A stretch of 64,000 nucleotides of DNA from Alectoria sarmentosa (GCA_009733775.1 WOGZ01000129.1:25921-89920), one strand, 5' to 3'. Positions 34,937 to 46,977 are shown, counted from the stretch's first letter. Notes: generated by a model not told the origin, from the sequence alone. Numbers and translations are program-made.

Positions 34937-35640
34937 TAAATTTCCAAACTCAGCTTTGAGGCTTTCACACATAAGACTCTGATATCTGTGATGGACTTCC
35001 GAGTACGAGTTTCACATGTCGCAAACTCCGTTCCTGGGCACAGAGATGGGCCTCCGTTCTTCAGTGACGGACTTACGATGGTACCTATCATCAATGTTCG
35101 ACAATAAGATGCTGTCGTGTTTCGGATTCTCATACTCAAAAATGGCGCCCAGGACTTGAAGTGTCAACAACCGATGTGGAGGAGAATTCGAATTCGCTAG
35201 CGGCCTGCTGCTGAGCCTTAGGATGGCTTCTGGGGCCGCTTCCGGGCGGAATGGGACACCTATATGTCCTACCCGAAAGTATCAGCCGACAACCTGCACT
35301 TGGACTTGCTCACGAAATGATGACCTACAAATTTCGTATCAGCAAGATCCAAATTTCTACAGTCAGGAATTGATCTTCCAGTGGGGTAGAGCGGTGGCTT
35401 GATCCGGCCATAGACGGCCTCTGAGCTGAAATTTCTCTCCAAGACTTGCTGAGGCAATGGGCGATATTTACAACGACTGAGAAGCCATGGCGACGAGCGG
35501 ACGATGGCTGATCTGTGCCGAAAGACCAGAGGGTCTAGGATGTGATTCGACTCGGTGCAGTAATATGATCTATAGTAGACGCGTAGCGGAAAGGAGGCGA
35601 GGCCGCAATACGCTCGGTACTGACTTGTCGAGACCATCTG
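34937..35640 (-). pseudogene. Possible gene fragment ending at the transposon border
   Basis: Next to the right terminus the minus strand has protein-like segments. One is VPFRPEAAPEAILRLSSRP, running on to LLTLQVLGAIFEYENPKHDS and YHRKSVTEERRPISVPRNG before a stop. Another upstream, in a different phase, contains SSEAVYGRIKPPLYPTGRS. A GTAGGT...GGGTAG pair lies between them but does not restore phase. I recognise no family. It may be a gene truncated or disabled around the time of insertion, or chance open sequence. Confidence 0.25.
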
Positions 35641-36829
35641 CAGCTCTCTGTAATTCGGAATGGTGGAGCAGGCATCTTGCCGTAAATATATCGCATTTGT
35701 ACTTGACCTTTGGATCTTCAGAGATTTGTAAGCTGCTATGGCTTTGAATGAGTACTCGACGTGTTTAAATACGAAGAAGTTATAAAGTTATAATATTACT
35801 TTCAGCAGGAACGTTGGGAGCATACTCGCATTGATTATACTCGGTGCATTCAATTCCGATCAAATTATAAATAATCTTTCTATATTTCTTCTATCGGTGT
35901 ATCCACAGTCTAGTTAGGAGTCCAACCAAACCCGCTGTCATCAATCGCGCTCACTTAATTTATCGAAGGTAAGTACCGGATTGCTGGACGGAAGTCTGAA
36001 CCTTTCTACAATTACCAGCTGCTAATGCGCACCATTTTATATTTATACTCTAATCTATCCAAATTCCATAGCTCCCAACCAGTCTTTCGGTCTTCCAGTG
36101 TCTCCGCTGGCACATATCTCAGGAGAAGCCCAGATCTCATCTCTCTGTGCCCCTCACCTCCATCCAATAAACCGCGCCGACAGCTTGACCCTCTGCAGGA
36201 TCTTGGCTCAGAAAAGTGGTCTCGTACCTGTCGCCATGTTCTCTGAGATATAACACGGCCGGGAAGTCCGTGGATCCATGGCGTAGGACTCGCAGTAGCT
36301 GAAGTGGAAGCGGCGGAGATTTGATTGTGGAAAGGGATTGATGCATGGTGCGTAAAGAGGTTGAAGGGTGTGGATCTAATATATAGGATTAGAACCTGTG
36401 TGCCTTCTGTGAGCTAGCTTCTGGGGTTGAGGGGATTTGACCGTGAGTGGAATTTGATCCAAGGTGGAAAAATGGTCCACAAAGAAAAAGAAGACATAGG
36501 TGCTATGATATCAGATCGGTTTGGACTGTCAATCACAGAATGATAATGCTACTATCGTTGCTAATCCTTTCCTACCCTACTCCATTGCAAACCTTCCGTG
36601 TGTCGAAGCTCTCAGGTTGTTTCCTAAAAGAACAACACCATTGATCGATCTTTATTTTAGACTCCATGAACAAACACGCCAGGCAACCCTGACCCGATGG
36701 ACGAGCCGTTGCACTCATCTCCGTTCTGTTATCCAGAGCCGTAGATTTCTCCAGCACCCTTTGTATCAGCGAACCAATCCAACCTCCGAGCTCTATCGGC
36801 TCATATCGCATTATCCTCGAGACTCAAAT
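35641..36829. other. No supported gene
   Basis: 1.2 kb of ordinary composition with a locally AT-rich patch around 35760-35900. Short frames overlap on both strands and none is convincing. Confidence 0.4.
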
Positions 36830-38441
36830 TCATTGCGGACTTGTCCCATCGGATGTTTCGTCCTTTCCGACTCCGTGCTTGATAAGTATGCGCACTACCG
36901 ACTCATACCTATAATATCTAGCTAACTTTAGAGAATCGACGGCCTTTGCGCTGCCCCCCTCCAGATTGGGATCTGCCTGGCTTTCCAGTAGGAACGAGAC
37001 TATGTGCGCTTGGCCTTTACTTGCAGTTGGCATGAGTATGTTTGGCCATCCGTTTGTCTCAGCTCCGTGCTCGAGAATTAGCCGCACAACTCTCTCATGC
37101 CCATGTCTGCTTGCAGCATAAAATGGACGCCAATGATCTCTGTATTTTAGTGTTGCGCTTTGAGTTAAAAGCAATCGCACAATTTCATGGTAGCCTCGAC
37201 TGGCAGCTTCGTACAGAGAGCGATATAGGACGGATGGACGGCAAGGTTCCATAAAATGCTTATTTTGGAGATTGTGCGGACAACATGTAGCTGACCACAC
37301 TTTGAAGCCTCTGATAAGAGAAACTTTCTGCGTATCGTTCCTGGTGTCGCTTCTTCCAGAAGCAGCATCAAGATGTTCAAATGGCCTCCCCGAGCTGCTT
37401 GTAGAATTGCGATGCGAAATTCGGAATGAAACATTCTGATCTCGTACTTTGGTTCCAGTAGGAGGCGAACTATGTCCTCGTGGCCTGCTAAGCACGCCGA
37501 CTGGAGGAGAGAAGAGCCAAAGTACCATGGACGGAACTCCACGGGCGCATCACGAAGACTTGTTTTTCCGTGACTGATATCGGCTCCATGCTCGAGAAGT
37601 TGTACGACAATATCTTTGCGACCTCCGCTGCACGCACATTGTAATGGGTGGTGCCCGAAGAATTTACTTTCACGCTGCGCATGCCGACTACTCGTTAACA
37701 TCTCGCGAACCGTCACGATGTTGCCTGTGTATGCAGCTCCGACAAAAACGTCCCTCTCGCTTTCGACGTTCAAGACTGATTTCACGATCTCGTCCTCGTT
37801 CCGAGCGCTGTTGCCGCCGTCATGCTTCGATTTCAGAAGGCGGAGCACCATCTCAGGACAGCAGTGGATTGTGGCTGCCTGGGACAAAGCACGTATGGTC
37901 TTTCCCCATGTATGTTGATTGTAAATACAGTCTTCGAACGCCAGAGTCTCGGCGGCACGTCGAAGTGCGGCAGTAAATTTGTTGCAGTTCTGGAAATCGG
38001 CCGAGGACCTTGTTGGACGTGTCTAGTCCTTTCCATGCATATCCTTCCATGCACTAAGTGGTGTTGCCTATTCCTTTGTTAGCCGTGTGATCTTATACCC
38101 GCGGACACCCCAGATAGATCCTACATGCTTCCTATCATTCATCCACTGCACCTGTTGAGAGACCCTGATTCCAAGTGCCTCGATATAATGACTTCTGCTC
38201 CCGAATGAGGTTCAATGCCACGTGGATAATCCTGGATAACTCGAGTAGTGAAGATGGCACGAAGCGCCTCGGCGTCAAAGATTTCTGCGGATTGTGTCAA
38301 CGGGTAATTACCCTGCAAGAGGAGACACAAGCCTTACTGCAGACCCGCCTCAGTCGGAACGCTCTGCCAAAGCCTGCAGCAACCACAGTTTGCTTCAGAG
38401 CCTCCACGACGACCTCCGGCTGGTAGATCGAGGAGCTTCAT
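36830..38441 (-). pseudogene. Broken F-box-like/ankyrin repeat gene with a repeat inserted
   Basis: Reading the minus strand, the start is MKLLDLPA at 38441. One extra base there throws off the familiar continuation EVVVEALKQTVVAAGFGRAF, which is present in the next frame. A further shift leads to SAEIFDAEALRAIFTTRVI. Dispersed-repeat copy B (38018-38154) follows. Coding resumes at about 38020 with DFQNCNKFTAALRRAAETLA and runs through ankyrin repeats (PLQCACSGGRKDIVVQLLEH, LLQSACLAGHEDIVRLLL, AILQAARGGHLNILMLLLEE). A one-base shift near 37230 then separates it from SLYEAASRGYHEIVRLLL and the C terminus at 36830. I found no splice solution at any of these points, so I call it a pseudogene. 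The central part alone is still open for about 290 codons. Confidence 0.6.
38018..38154. repeat. Dispersed repeat, copy B
   Basis: Same-orientation copy of 8369-8524. It sits exactly between the N-terminal remnant and the ankyrin body of the broken gene, as expected for an insertion. The minus strand carries GGGTATAAGATC. Confidence 0.7.
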
Positions 38442-39138
38442 GGTAACGGCTGAGATATGGGAATAGGTTGAGTGGATGTAACGAGTCAAGCTATTTGCTC
38501 TGGTTTCGAAGTGTTTTTGAACAGTGTGTCAAAAGGGAGGGTAATATTGATGATGTGAAAGTGGTACGCGATTGTAGAGAACAGTAAACTTGAAAGGCTC
38601 AATATCTGTCACTGGATTCTGCTTCGATAGAGCTCTCCTTGTGGAGTTGTATCGGATGGCCGTGATCTTCACGATCATGGGAACTAAACATAAGCCCGAT
38701 ACATAGTACGTGAGTGGTGATCGTGGGGCAGTAGATTACTGACATCACCTGGGACCATTACATGACGGTTGAGATAGCCGTGGTGAGTACTCCGGAACGC
38801 GAGGTATTCGGACGACTCGAGAGCATTTGCCAATGCTTCCAGACTGCTATCGGGTGTTCTGTGAAAGGGGACCGAAAGACGGACTTGGAAGAGGTGAGCG
38901 AGCGATCGTCTCCAGGTCCCAACAACACATACGAAGAAACGGAAGACGTAGATAGTAGCGCCTATTTCAGGCAGCTGAATACCAGTAAGATATGAAGTCA
39001 AAAGCGATCAAATTCCATTGAAGCTTCACGCTTGTCCAAAACTCGAGTAATATTCGCAAGCACGAGTACATCCTGCGTTGGTGAACCAGAATGCCAATCC
39101 TAACCAAATTGGCTTCCAACTCAAAATCTCCAGCACCA
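38442..39138. other. No supported gene
   Basis: About 700 bp between the broken ankyrin gene and the next secreted-protein gene. Its right end is that gene's 3' UTR. A minus-strand open frame at 38684-39001 has no recognisable features. Confidence 0.4.
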
Positions 39139-39918
39139 TCACAACCTTCCCCTCTCAAGCGGCCCTGGAATAGGCCCCGTCGCCGTCGCGTCGCTCCCCA
39201 CCTGCACCGCGACATAAATGATCAAATCCCTCGCCGGATTGATCCACTCCGCATTGAACGCCGTCTCCCAGCCTCCCCTGCACGCCTCAACTAGCACATT
39301 TCGGAGTCAGCATTCCCATTCTGAGGATGGAAATTGGAGAAATGAGACATGTGTGGGGAGTAAATTAGGTAGCAAAAGGGGTAATATGCTCCTACACGCA
39401 AGTCGCGATTCAGAAAGCAGTCTCAAACAGGAAGAGATAACCCAGAAAAGTGCCTTACGCATCGTCTGCGCAACCGACAGCATGAAGTCGTTGGTCAATT
39501 TCCCCGGCAGGGTTCTGAAGCTCATGGTGATGCCTCCGACGTTCAGCGACGCGGCGGCGGCAACCGGGTTGTCGAGTCCTCGGAAATTCATGCCCGGCAA
39601 TTTGTCAATGATACTTTCGTAGAATTGTTCGAGGGTGAGGGCGGCGGATTGCAGAGGGATCAGAGTGGCCGTGGCCGTGAAGCGGACTTTCCAGCCGTCG
39701 GCGGAGAAACCGGTGTGGATCGTTGCGCGTTTGGAGAGGACGTGGTCGAATTGCGAGGTTGCGGATTGGAGGGATCGAGAAAAGAGGGAGTTTTGTGAGC
39801 GGTCGAGAGCGATGAGTGCGTTTTTGCTGTGGGCGGGAGAGGCAGAACACATCGATGTCAGGATGAAGAGCAATGAAATTGAAAGGAAACATGGCATGGT
39901 TAGCCTTGAGATGTGCAT
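39139..39918 (-). CDS. Secreted protein of unknown function (two exons)
   Basis: Exons 39918-39459 and 39290-39139, separated by a 168 bp intron (GTAAGG...GCTAG), encode 203 residues in phase. A signal peptide is present whichever of two ATGs is used (39918 MHISRLTMPC or 39897 MPCFLSISLLFILTSMCSA). The mature part contains TGFSADGWKVRFTATATL, then ALTLEQFYESIIDKLPG and GGITMSFRTLPGKLTNDF. The second exon adds a single-Cys tail (EACRGGWETAFNAEWINP, ending GPLERGRL). This resembles a family of short secreted proteins common in Dothideomycetes, recalled by pattern only. Function is unknown. Unspliced reading ends in the intron, so the tail is easily lost. Confidence 0.7.
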
Positions 39919-40517
39919 GTTATTCTCAAAGCTACTATGCCATTCGACTATTCTGTTGGAAAGGACGACTTTTGACTGCGCGGACAGCTTTGGAATGCCT
40001 CTGAGGATAAGGGAGCAGAGATGGGTAAGTTCTGGGCGGAAGAATGAAAACCGCGACGCAATGAGTATCGCGTGTCGCAAGTTGATGGTCACCGGTCAAG
40101 CCACCTCATGAGATTTTAATAGACTCTTCGCGAAGTGTGTTTCCGGTTGGATGCGCCATTAATGTCGGATATGGCTGGCCTCATATTCATGCGCAGTGGG
40201 ATTATAGGTCGGAAAACTCAAGGCGTTTGACCCTAAGAAGGGGCTTCTTCGATTGCGGACTGTGTTGTGGTGCTCCAATTAGGCACGAATCTCTCGCGAA
40301 CATACCCAAGCACTTTCCGCAACTGCCATGTCACCTTAATCCACAACCATCGTGACGTACAGCTCTCTCCGCGGCATCTGCAATGCAGCGAAGCGCAATC
40401 GGCTAGCAGTCTAGATATCATCAATCTTACCTTCCCAGTGCCTCTACCAGATTTCGACGATCAAAGATCTCAGAGGTCCCACAATCCAGACAAATTCCTT
40501 TTCTATGTTCAAACAGT
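39919..40517. other. Intergenic, nothing recognised
   Basis: About 600 bp. It should contain the promoter of the secreted-protein gene and the 3' UTR of the next gene. Confidence 0.4.
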
Positions 40518-41238
40518 CTAAAGGCCTTCCATTCGATAATTCTTTTGCCACAAATCTCTAGCCTTTTGCCTCCTCGCCTCCTCTTGTTCCGGATCCAGCG
40601 CCTCTACCTCACCTCTGTCCCTCCGCCCCTTCAACACCCTATGCACCTTATACGCCATGCTACCATGTATACCGTAGCCTATCACTGACAAGAATTGAAA
40701 TGCGACCATTACATCCCAGACCGCTTTACTGACGCCTTGCTCAGGACCGCCAGGTGTACCCTGGGGACATTCGGCACGACGCAGGCCGTGAGGGATGCCG
40801 GAAGGGGATGAACCAGCGCAGGCGGCAAGGGAGAGGATAGCGGAGCAGAGGTAGAGGACGACGAAGATGGAGGAGAACCAGAGGGCCAATTTAGGAGGGT
40901 TATTGCGGAGCAGCATGTGTAAATGAATGGAAGGGATGGCGTTGAAGAAGGAACAGCCTGGGATGAGCAATGTCTGTATGATCATGGGTCTGTGGATGTC
41001 TTAGCGCTAGCTGTACGTACGGGAGGGGCTCGAATGATCCAAAGGAAAAGTGGAGGAGAGCGTACACAGTCAAGTGATTGCCTAGCTGGACGATCCAGAT
41101 GGAACCGCAGACGACTTGTACGACAGCGATTGCGAAGATGACGCAGACGACAATGGGGCCATAGCCAGTCCAGCTGGAGGCATTCCACCATTTGGGATCG
41201 CCTTTCCAGGAGAAGTTGTGGAAGCTGAGAGTAGACAT
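40518..41238 (-). CDS. Four-span membrane protein of unknown function
   Basis: Exons 41238-41021 and 40989-40518 give 229 residues in phase. The predicted helices are PIVVCVIFAIAVVQVVCG, a segment around LGNHLTVYALLHFSF, one near IIQTLLIPGCSFFNAI and LALWFSSIFVVLYLCSAILS. A further hydrophobic stretch (VWDVMVAFQFLSVIGYGIHG) precedes a charged cytosolic tail rich in Arg/Glu. The N terminus is short and Trp-rich (KGDPKWWNASSW). The intron between the exons would be only 31 bp, yet it restores phase exactly (EPLPP) and without it the frame stops. MARVEL-like topology is possible but no motif decides it. Confidence 0.7.
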
Positions 41239-43254
41239 GATGAGCTCTTATTGCATTATCTGGCTGTAACAGATGATATCATCGGAGGCCTTTCGGGAAG
41301 CTATTCAATCGAGTGGAGAGGGAGTGTAGAAGAAAGGGTATAGAATGTTCCTTCGACAACGGTTGATGAACGTGAGGAAGTATAATGACAAGCCTCCAGA
41401 CTTGTTGCCCGACGACATGACGGTATGGAAGCCGCACAGTCACATGGCCTCGGGCGTGTACGTGGGCGGATTCGCGGGGTATGAGCCTTGGGTTGGATCG
41501 TCGCTGGGAACGGCAAAGATCCGCCCAGGCTAATGTGATCTGCACCAAAGCTCCGACATGGAACAGCAATAAAGTAGGGATTCAAAATTGTAGATATTTG
41601 CTCGAGTGATGATGCAAAAAGCACCAAAATTGGCACGACAACAGCTCCGGATTGGGATCTTTGACTCGCTGCATCAAGACTCTCTGGTTGGATTGATTGA
41701 TTAAGCGTAGTACTGCAGTTCCTGAATTACTTTACATAGGTACTCTCCCGAGGGCCAAATACCTGCCCTATCAAAATGTCAGCCCTAGCCCGGCAGAACC
41801 TCGGAGCTGCCTGATAGGGTTAATCCACGTTTTCAATGGGTCGTGAAGTTCGTCCTTCCCCAAAATTCCGAAAAAGCGGTCAAATACCTTCCGCTCAGCA
41901 CGCTAAGTAGTATCACGTGACTTTACGCAAAGACGTCGAGGCTTGGCTCTATCAATTCTATCTGAGCCACTTACCGATCACGGATCTCCTGGTAAGGTCT
42001 TGTTTATCCCACATCCAGATGGGCCATTAAGATTAGGGTTTCCGACCGAACATATGGAAAGTCCTTTGTTGCAATTCACCGCACTTCAAAAACAATAACA
42101 CTCACAATCAAACAAATTTGATCTCGCCGTTGCTTTTCTGAATCAGATCTAGAGATTTTACAATTGAAATTTTGGTTACAAAGGTCGTCGTTCGAAAGTC
42201 ATCATGTTACGAAAACGGCAATGTTTCTGATGTTGTGCCAAGGCTCTTGATGCCCAATGAAGCCGCGCTAGGATATGGGATAGCGGTAGATCAAGAGAGT
42301 CATGGCAACCCTTCGATATCCCTCATTGGTTTCCATCTTCAGAATCGAGCTACTATACTACGTCTTTATCAAAAGCTTAATCTCGAATGATAACGTTGTT
42401 GAAATGATGTTGTAAGGAAGTGATGGAAGTTTGCTCTGGAGAGCACAGATGGTAATGCATGCCGTTGACATCCGATGAGAAGTGAGGCCAAGGCGTCATG
42501 AATGTGATGCTGTGCGCTAGCCACATTTCAAGATGCAAGAGCCGCAGGTACCCATTCCCGACGGGTTTCCGTTCCGACCTCCAGTACGTCGAAGCGCTTG
42601 ACACGCGACCGGGCCAAGAGATCCTCGAATCGCCGTCCAAGCATGTGCCCATCACCTCGGAGAAAGAATTTGTGAACACACTGGCACTCCGGCGTCTGCT
42701 CCATGGCCCGGCTGGTGTCAGCGAAACGTCGTGGATTGGGTTCCGCCTAAGTGGTCCATCCTGGTCCATCCGTGTCCTTGACAACGTTCCCGGCTCGCCG
42801 AACAATGCCTCCGAGTGGGTTCCCGCAGGAATTGCTTCCGGAAACCTTCGTCAAGGGCATAATCATCCCACCAAGTAGCAAGGCTCCCGATGGTCCGACC
42901 AGTCCGTCCAAACGCCTGCCCCAGTCCAAATTGAGGCTGTTCGCATAGTCTACGGTCGATTCAGATGTCAGGGGGTCCTTATACAGTCCGTTCCAATGTC
43001 AGAGGGCCCAAAGATTTGGTTCAAGAATTTGGGGTAGTAAGAATTCAGCCAGTAAGAGTCTCGCAGAAGCTTAGCGTTCACTTCGGAACCAGAATAAACA
43101 GACATTTATCAGCCTCGTTGCTACCAAGAAAATACCTTCAGATACGTCTAATGTTCATTTCAAAACAACTTTCGCACAAATTCCGGTCTAGACTGGGTCA
43201 TTGGACCGTCCGACTGATGGTCCGAAATTTGGGGGCGGACGGTCGGGGGCCTGG
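41239..43254. other. Gene-poor 2 kb
   Basis: No supported gene. Plus-strand 42498-42878 is open and moderately protein-like (EALDTRPGQEILESPSKHV), but the minus strand is open over the same bases and no family is recognised. The right end is 3' UTR of the mucin-like gene. Confidence 0.4.
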
Positions 43255-45831
43255 CTAAGCGGAAAACCCGAAAACGTCCCCAACATCCGCATCGGCGACG
43301 TTGAAGGAACTCGCATCGCTCTGCCCGTTCGAATACTGCACGCACGCCCATTCGTCCTCCGCGATGAGATAGTGCAGATCGAAGCTGTAGTAGCCAAAGG
43401 GCGCGTCGTAGGTCGCTTGCGTGGCGCACTCTTGGATCACGGTGCACACGTCTGCATCGTCGCTAGAGAGGGGGAGAATAGGGTCAGTCGGCGAATGAAA
43501 ATCCTTTACTTTAATGGAGATATACAGTGGGAAGGGAGCGTCCGTGGGGAGGAGTGTAGGTGGGACGACTATCTCTACATGTTTCGATGATGATGATTTC
43601 AAGTGCGCGCAGAGAAGAAGGGGGGGAAGAGGGAAGTACGACGTACAAAGTGGTAGTGTAAGGTGGGAAAGCTTCCGGGTAGGGATTCCCGGCGTTGTCG
43701 GCGTTTTGGGTGTATCCGGTGCCGGCGTAGTAGAGATTGAATGTGGTGCTGCCGCCTGTGACGGAGGAGCATGTTGGGCTTGGATTCGTGTCTGTGGAGG
43801 TTGGTGAGACCGAGGTAGTTGCAGACGTGGATGGTGAGGAGGAAGACGTCGCTGTGACCGTGATGATTGCTAGTGATTCTTCTTAGTGTTTGCATCCCGG
43901 GCGGATATAGTGAAGTCTTGGAACGGGCGGGCGGGTGTTCTGGTAAATAGCGAGAGGGATGTCTGTCTCTTGCTGAGGTGCATGGTGGCGCGATTTGGGA
44001 AACATTCTTCATGATACCGCTGGGGACTACTTACTTGGTGGCGAGGTGCTGGTACTGATGACGAAACTGGTGATAGTCGAGGGAGAGGCAGTGACGGTAA
44101 ATGTGGGAGCGGCGTTGGTGTGAGTCGTGAGTTGTCTTGTTGTCTGGTGAGATCGAAAGTTAGTCTTGCTTATTCGGAAGTGTGGGTCTGGGGTTTGAAA
44201 TCTTGGTGCGGAGAACTCGAAAGGCTTGTCTGTCGAAGCTGGGAGTTTGGGGTTCGGAGGGGTAGAGGTTGAGAACATGATGACTTACAGTAGTTGTTGC
44301 AGGCGCCAGATAGGTCGAGATCAAGGCTGAAGTGGTAGTGACGGTCGAGCTTACTGTGCTAATTGCCTGTGTAGATATTGGAATTAGCGGTGCTTGGATC
44401 AGAGCTAATGGGGGCTTTGATAGAAAACGTGTAGTAAATTCTCCTCTCTTTAGTGGTCTCGTGAATGAGTTCAAAAGGGAGCGATTGGGCTGGGAGCATA
44501 CGTACAGGAGTGACAGTCTGAGTGCTCACAACTTCGTTGAGCGTTGAGGTAAAGGTCAGGGTTGTACGTGCGTAGGTTACTGCCGTGTGCTGGATGGATC
44601 AAACTTAGCATTCGTTACCTGTCTTGACAAGCTGAGAGCTGGAACCGATGTCGGAAACAATGTATGTTGTTCAAGCTTAAGTCCACAGAATATTGTGTTT
44701 CTCGAGGAATCTCTTACCGTAACCGTTGTACTTGTGGTCGTGGTACGAATGTAGACTTCGTTCTGCATAAAGAAAACGAAATCAGCATTGCCGATATAGG
44801 CAAAGATTTAGTTCTCAGGCGATACGTACTTCGCAATAAATCGTTTGCGGGAAGCCCCCTCGGCGATCAATGGCATGGGCACGGGGGAAAATTGGATCAG
44901 CAGGCGTCGGTGCTTGATGCCGCTTTTGTATGTCCGCGCCAGGTGCTATTGTTGTTGTCGTCGTTGTGCCGAGTGCAGTAACTAAAGAGTTGGATGTTAC
45001 GGTGACTGGTGGTGGTGTGATCGTCGTTGTGGCAGTTGAAATGATGGGTGAGGTGATTGTGCTTTAAAATATTGAGATCAGTAATCTTAATTGTATAGAA
45101 AATATAAAAGAAGTCTCTGCCTGAGGAACATGTATAATGCTAGGTATATCGATACACGGCCAAGGAAGAAAAAGGTATATGTACCTGATAGTAGTCACTG
45201 TACTTGTTGGTGTCAAGGTGGTAGTTGTAAGCTTGGGCAATCCCGTCGTGAGTAGTACTGTCGTAGTCTTGGCGGGAAGAGTGGTTGTTGACGTTATTAT
45301 GTTCTTGTGAGGAATTTTAGTCATTATTCAGTCTTGCACCAGAGAGAAAAATCATGAGACAGGTAGCATAAGCCAAACAAGCATTTTTGGGTCCCGGAAC
45401 TTTTCTCAAGATTCTAATCCCCCCCTTCGTTTGTGGGGTACTGTTTCGAGATACATACCAATTTCAGTGTGGTCGTTTCGGAGGGGATCCCAAGTGCCAG
45501 AGTTCTAGTCGAAGCAGCCGATACGGTCGAAATTATTGTATCTTGGTAGATGTCGGAGTCAGCAAAGAGGGATCTTGAGAGTGAGAGTGGCAAACGCAAT
45601 ACTCGAAGTCATCTTGGCTCTTCAATCTTGATGCCATTTTTGGAGAACATGGTTCGAACAAAACCTACCTGTGACGGAGGTGGTCAATGCAATTACTGGC
45701 ACCGACTTTTGGCTGGTTATGCCCGTCGAGGTGTAACAATATATGATGGTTGTAGTTGTAGGGTTCAGACAGAGGACGGAAGATGTGAGGATAGTGAAGA
45801 CCGCGAGCGAAGCTGGTGTAGAGAAGCGCAT
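43255..45831 (-). CDS. Ten-exon Thr/Ser-rich mucin-like secreted protein with Cys-containing C-terminal domain
   Basis: Exons 45831-45669, 45541-45459, 45303-45185, 45061-44830, 44762-44718, 44589-44506, 44366-44289, 44143-44035, 43869-43647 and 43462-43255 join in phase to 447 residues. The signal peptide is MRFSTPASLAVFTILTSSVL. Exons 1-8 each encode one or two Thr/Ser/Val-rich blocks, for example TSTTTLPAKTTTVLLTTGL, TTTTSTTVTV and TVSSTVTTTSALISTYL. This is an O-glycosylated stalk. Exon 4 also carries a basic segment with KRHQAP, a possible Kex2 site. Exons 9-10 form a C-terminal domain (TCSSVTGGSTTFNLYYAGTG, then VCTVIQECATQATYDAPFG and EWACVQYSNG). No GPI signal is visible. Introns are 67-184 bp and four donors are GTACGT or GTACAT. 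A surface adhesin or wall-protein role is inferred. Confidence 0.75.
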
Positions 45832-46695
45832 TTTGAACAACCTCGAGTTCAATTAATTGCAAACGCAGACGATCCTTATACACTGACACATGACTTTGAA
45901 AGGACCGAGGGACATATTTATGTCAACGTCCATGCCAGCTTCCAGGCTAGAAGTACATCCCAGTGGAGACTTCCCCACCGTGCTAGAGTCAGGGATCGCC
46001 GGAGATTTCTGGTGGTCCCGTCTGCTGGCAAGATGAAAAGATGGCCTGAGCACCACCGATCCATTCTGCTTACTCTTAGTTGCCATGGCCGGCTTGTGGT
46101 GTTAGCGCAAGAGGTGTGAGGAATCGTTCTGGTGGCGGAGACGGACGGGAGAGAAGAGGATAGCAGGGGCTTAATGGCCAAACAGTTTCTTCACTGACAC
46201 TTTGACTGAGACGATAAGTATACAACTCGCGTGCTATGAGCTTGGCCAGTCTTTCCTTGCTGAGAGAATCGGAGGAGTTGGAGATTGCCCTGTTTGGTGA
46301 AATGCAGTTCAGTGAAGTTGTCATGGTCACGCCCATGGTCATGTGTAGTAAGCCGATAGTTTTGTCCGTGGGCGTTGGTACCAGATGTCAAGCATCTTGT
46401 ACCTACAGTAGTCTATTGTAGAATGGAAAAAGTCCTGATTTGGTGGTCTGAGCGCTTGGCAGAGGGCACTAAAAAGGTTAAATCGGTCCTTCCCTTGATT
46501 TGAGGCTTGGCTTGGCTTGATGCGGGGAAACCCCAAATGAGACTGATGCCACTCTTTACGTAATTCCTTGTCCAGAGATCCAAATCTCCGAAGCATCTAG
46601 CATTAGTCGATCAAGATGAGACGCCAACTGTATTCTGCTGGGGGTCATGACTTTTGGCGTTCATGTCCGATGGTACCAGGTACATGTACTCAATT
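45832..46695. other. Upstream region of the mucin-like gene
   Basis: No supported gene in about 860 bp. Minus-strand frames between 46076 and 46596 are open but featureless, and the gene's own signal peptide lies downstream, so they are not extra exons. Confidence 0.4.
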
Positions 46696-46977
46696 CTAGA
46701 CGATGAAAAGGGAAGAGTTTGTGGCCGAGACGACTGATCTCGTAGAATCAAACTTTCCGACAACAATGTAAATTGTGATTCTCGCATTTTCATTGCACTT
46801 TCTCTCTTCAAACGGGTAAGCTTTGACCCCAAAGTGTCCATGGCAGGCCCAGTTGTTCAAAAAGGAGCGGTGGTGGCGGTGTTTGATACCATGCTCATCC
46901 TTGACATTTTGAATACCCTCCGTCAACCCGGGCATCAGGCAGAGAAGCGGAAATACTGCTGTCGAGTCGTACCACAT
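46696..46977 (-). CDS. Candidate small secreted protein
   Basis: A single open frame of 93 residues starting MWYDSTAVFPLLCLMPGLTE, which has the shape of a signal peptide despite an acidic fourth residue. The mature part of about 70 residues is basic early on (HGIKHRHHRSFLNNW) and holds two cysteines, WACHGHFG and ERKCNENAR. It ends in a Ser/Thr-containing hydrophobic tail. There is no paralogue or domain I recognise. A small intron downstream cannot be ruled out. Its position among other secreted-protein genes is the main contextual support. Confidence 0.4.
   Translation of the reverse strand: MWYDSTAVFPLLCLMPGLTEGIQNVKDEHGIKHRHHRSFLNNWACHGHFGVKAYPFEERKCNENARITIYIVVGKFDSTRSVVSATNSSLFIV

Noticed and set aside
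42498..42878. Plus-strand frame of 126 codons
   Set aside because: Open on both strands, no recognisable family. Kept only as a note in the intergenic entry.
45550..46119. Plus-strand open frame of 189 codons
   Set aside because: Lies antisense to the first exons of the mucin-like gene, whose signal peptide and splice phases are coherent. The plus reading is compositionally odd and matches nothing.
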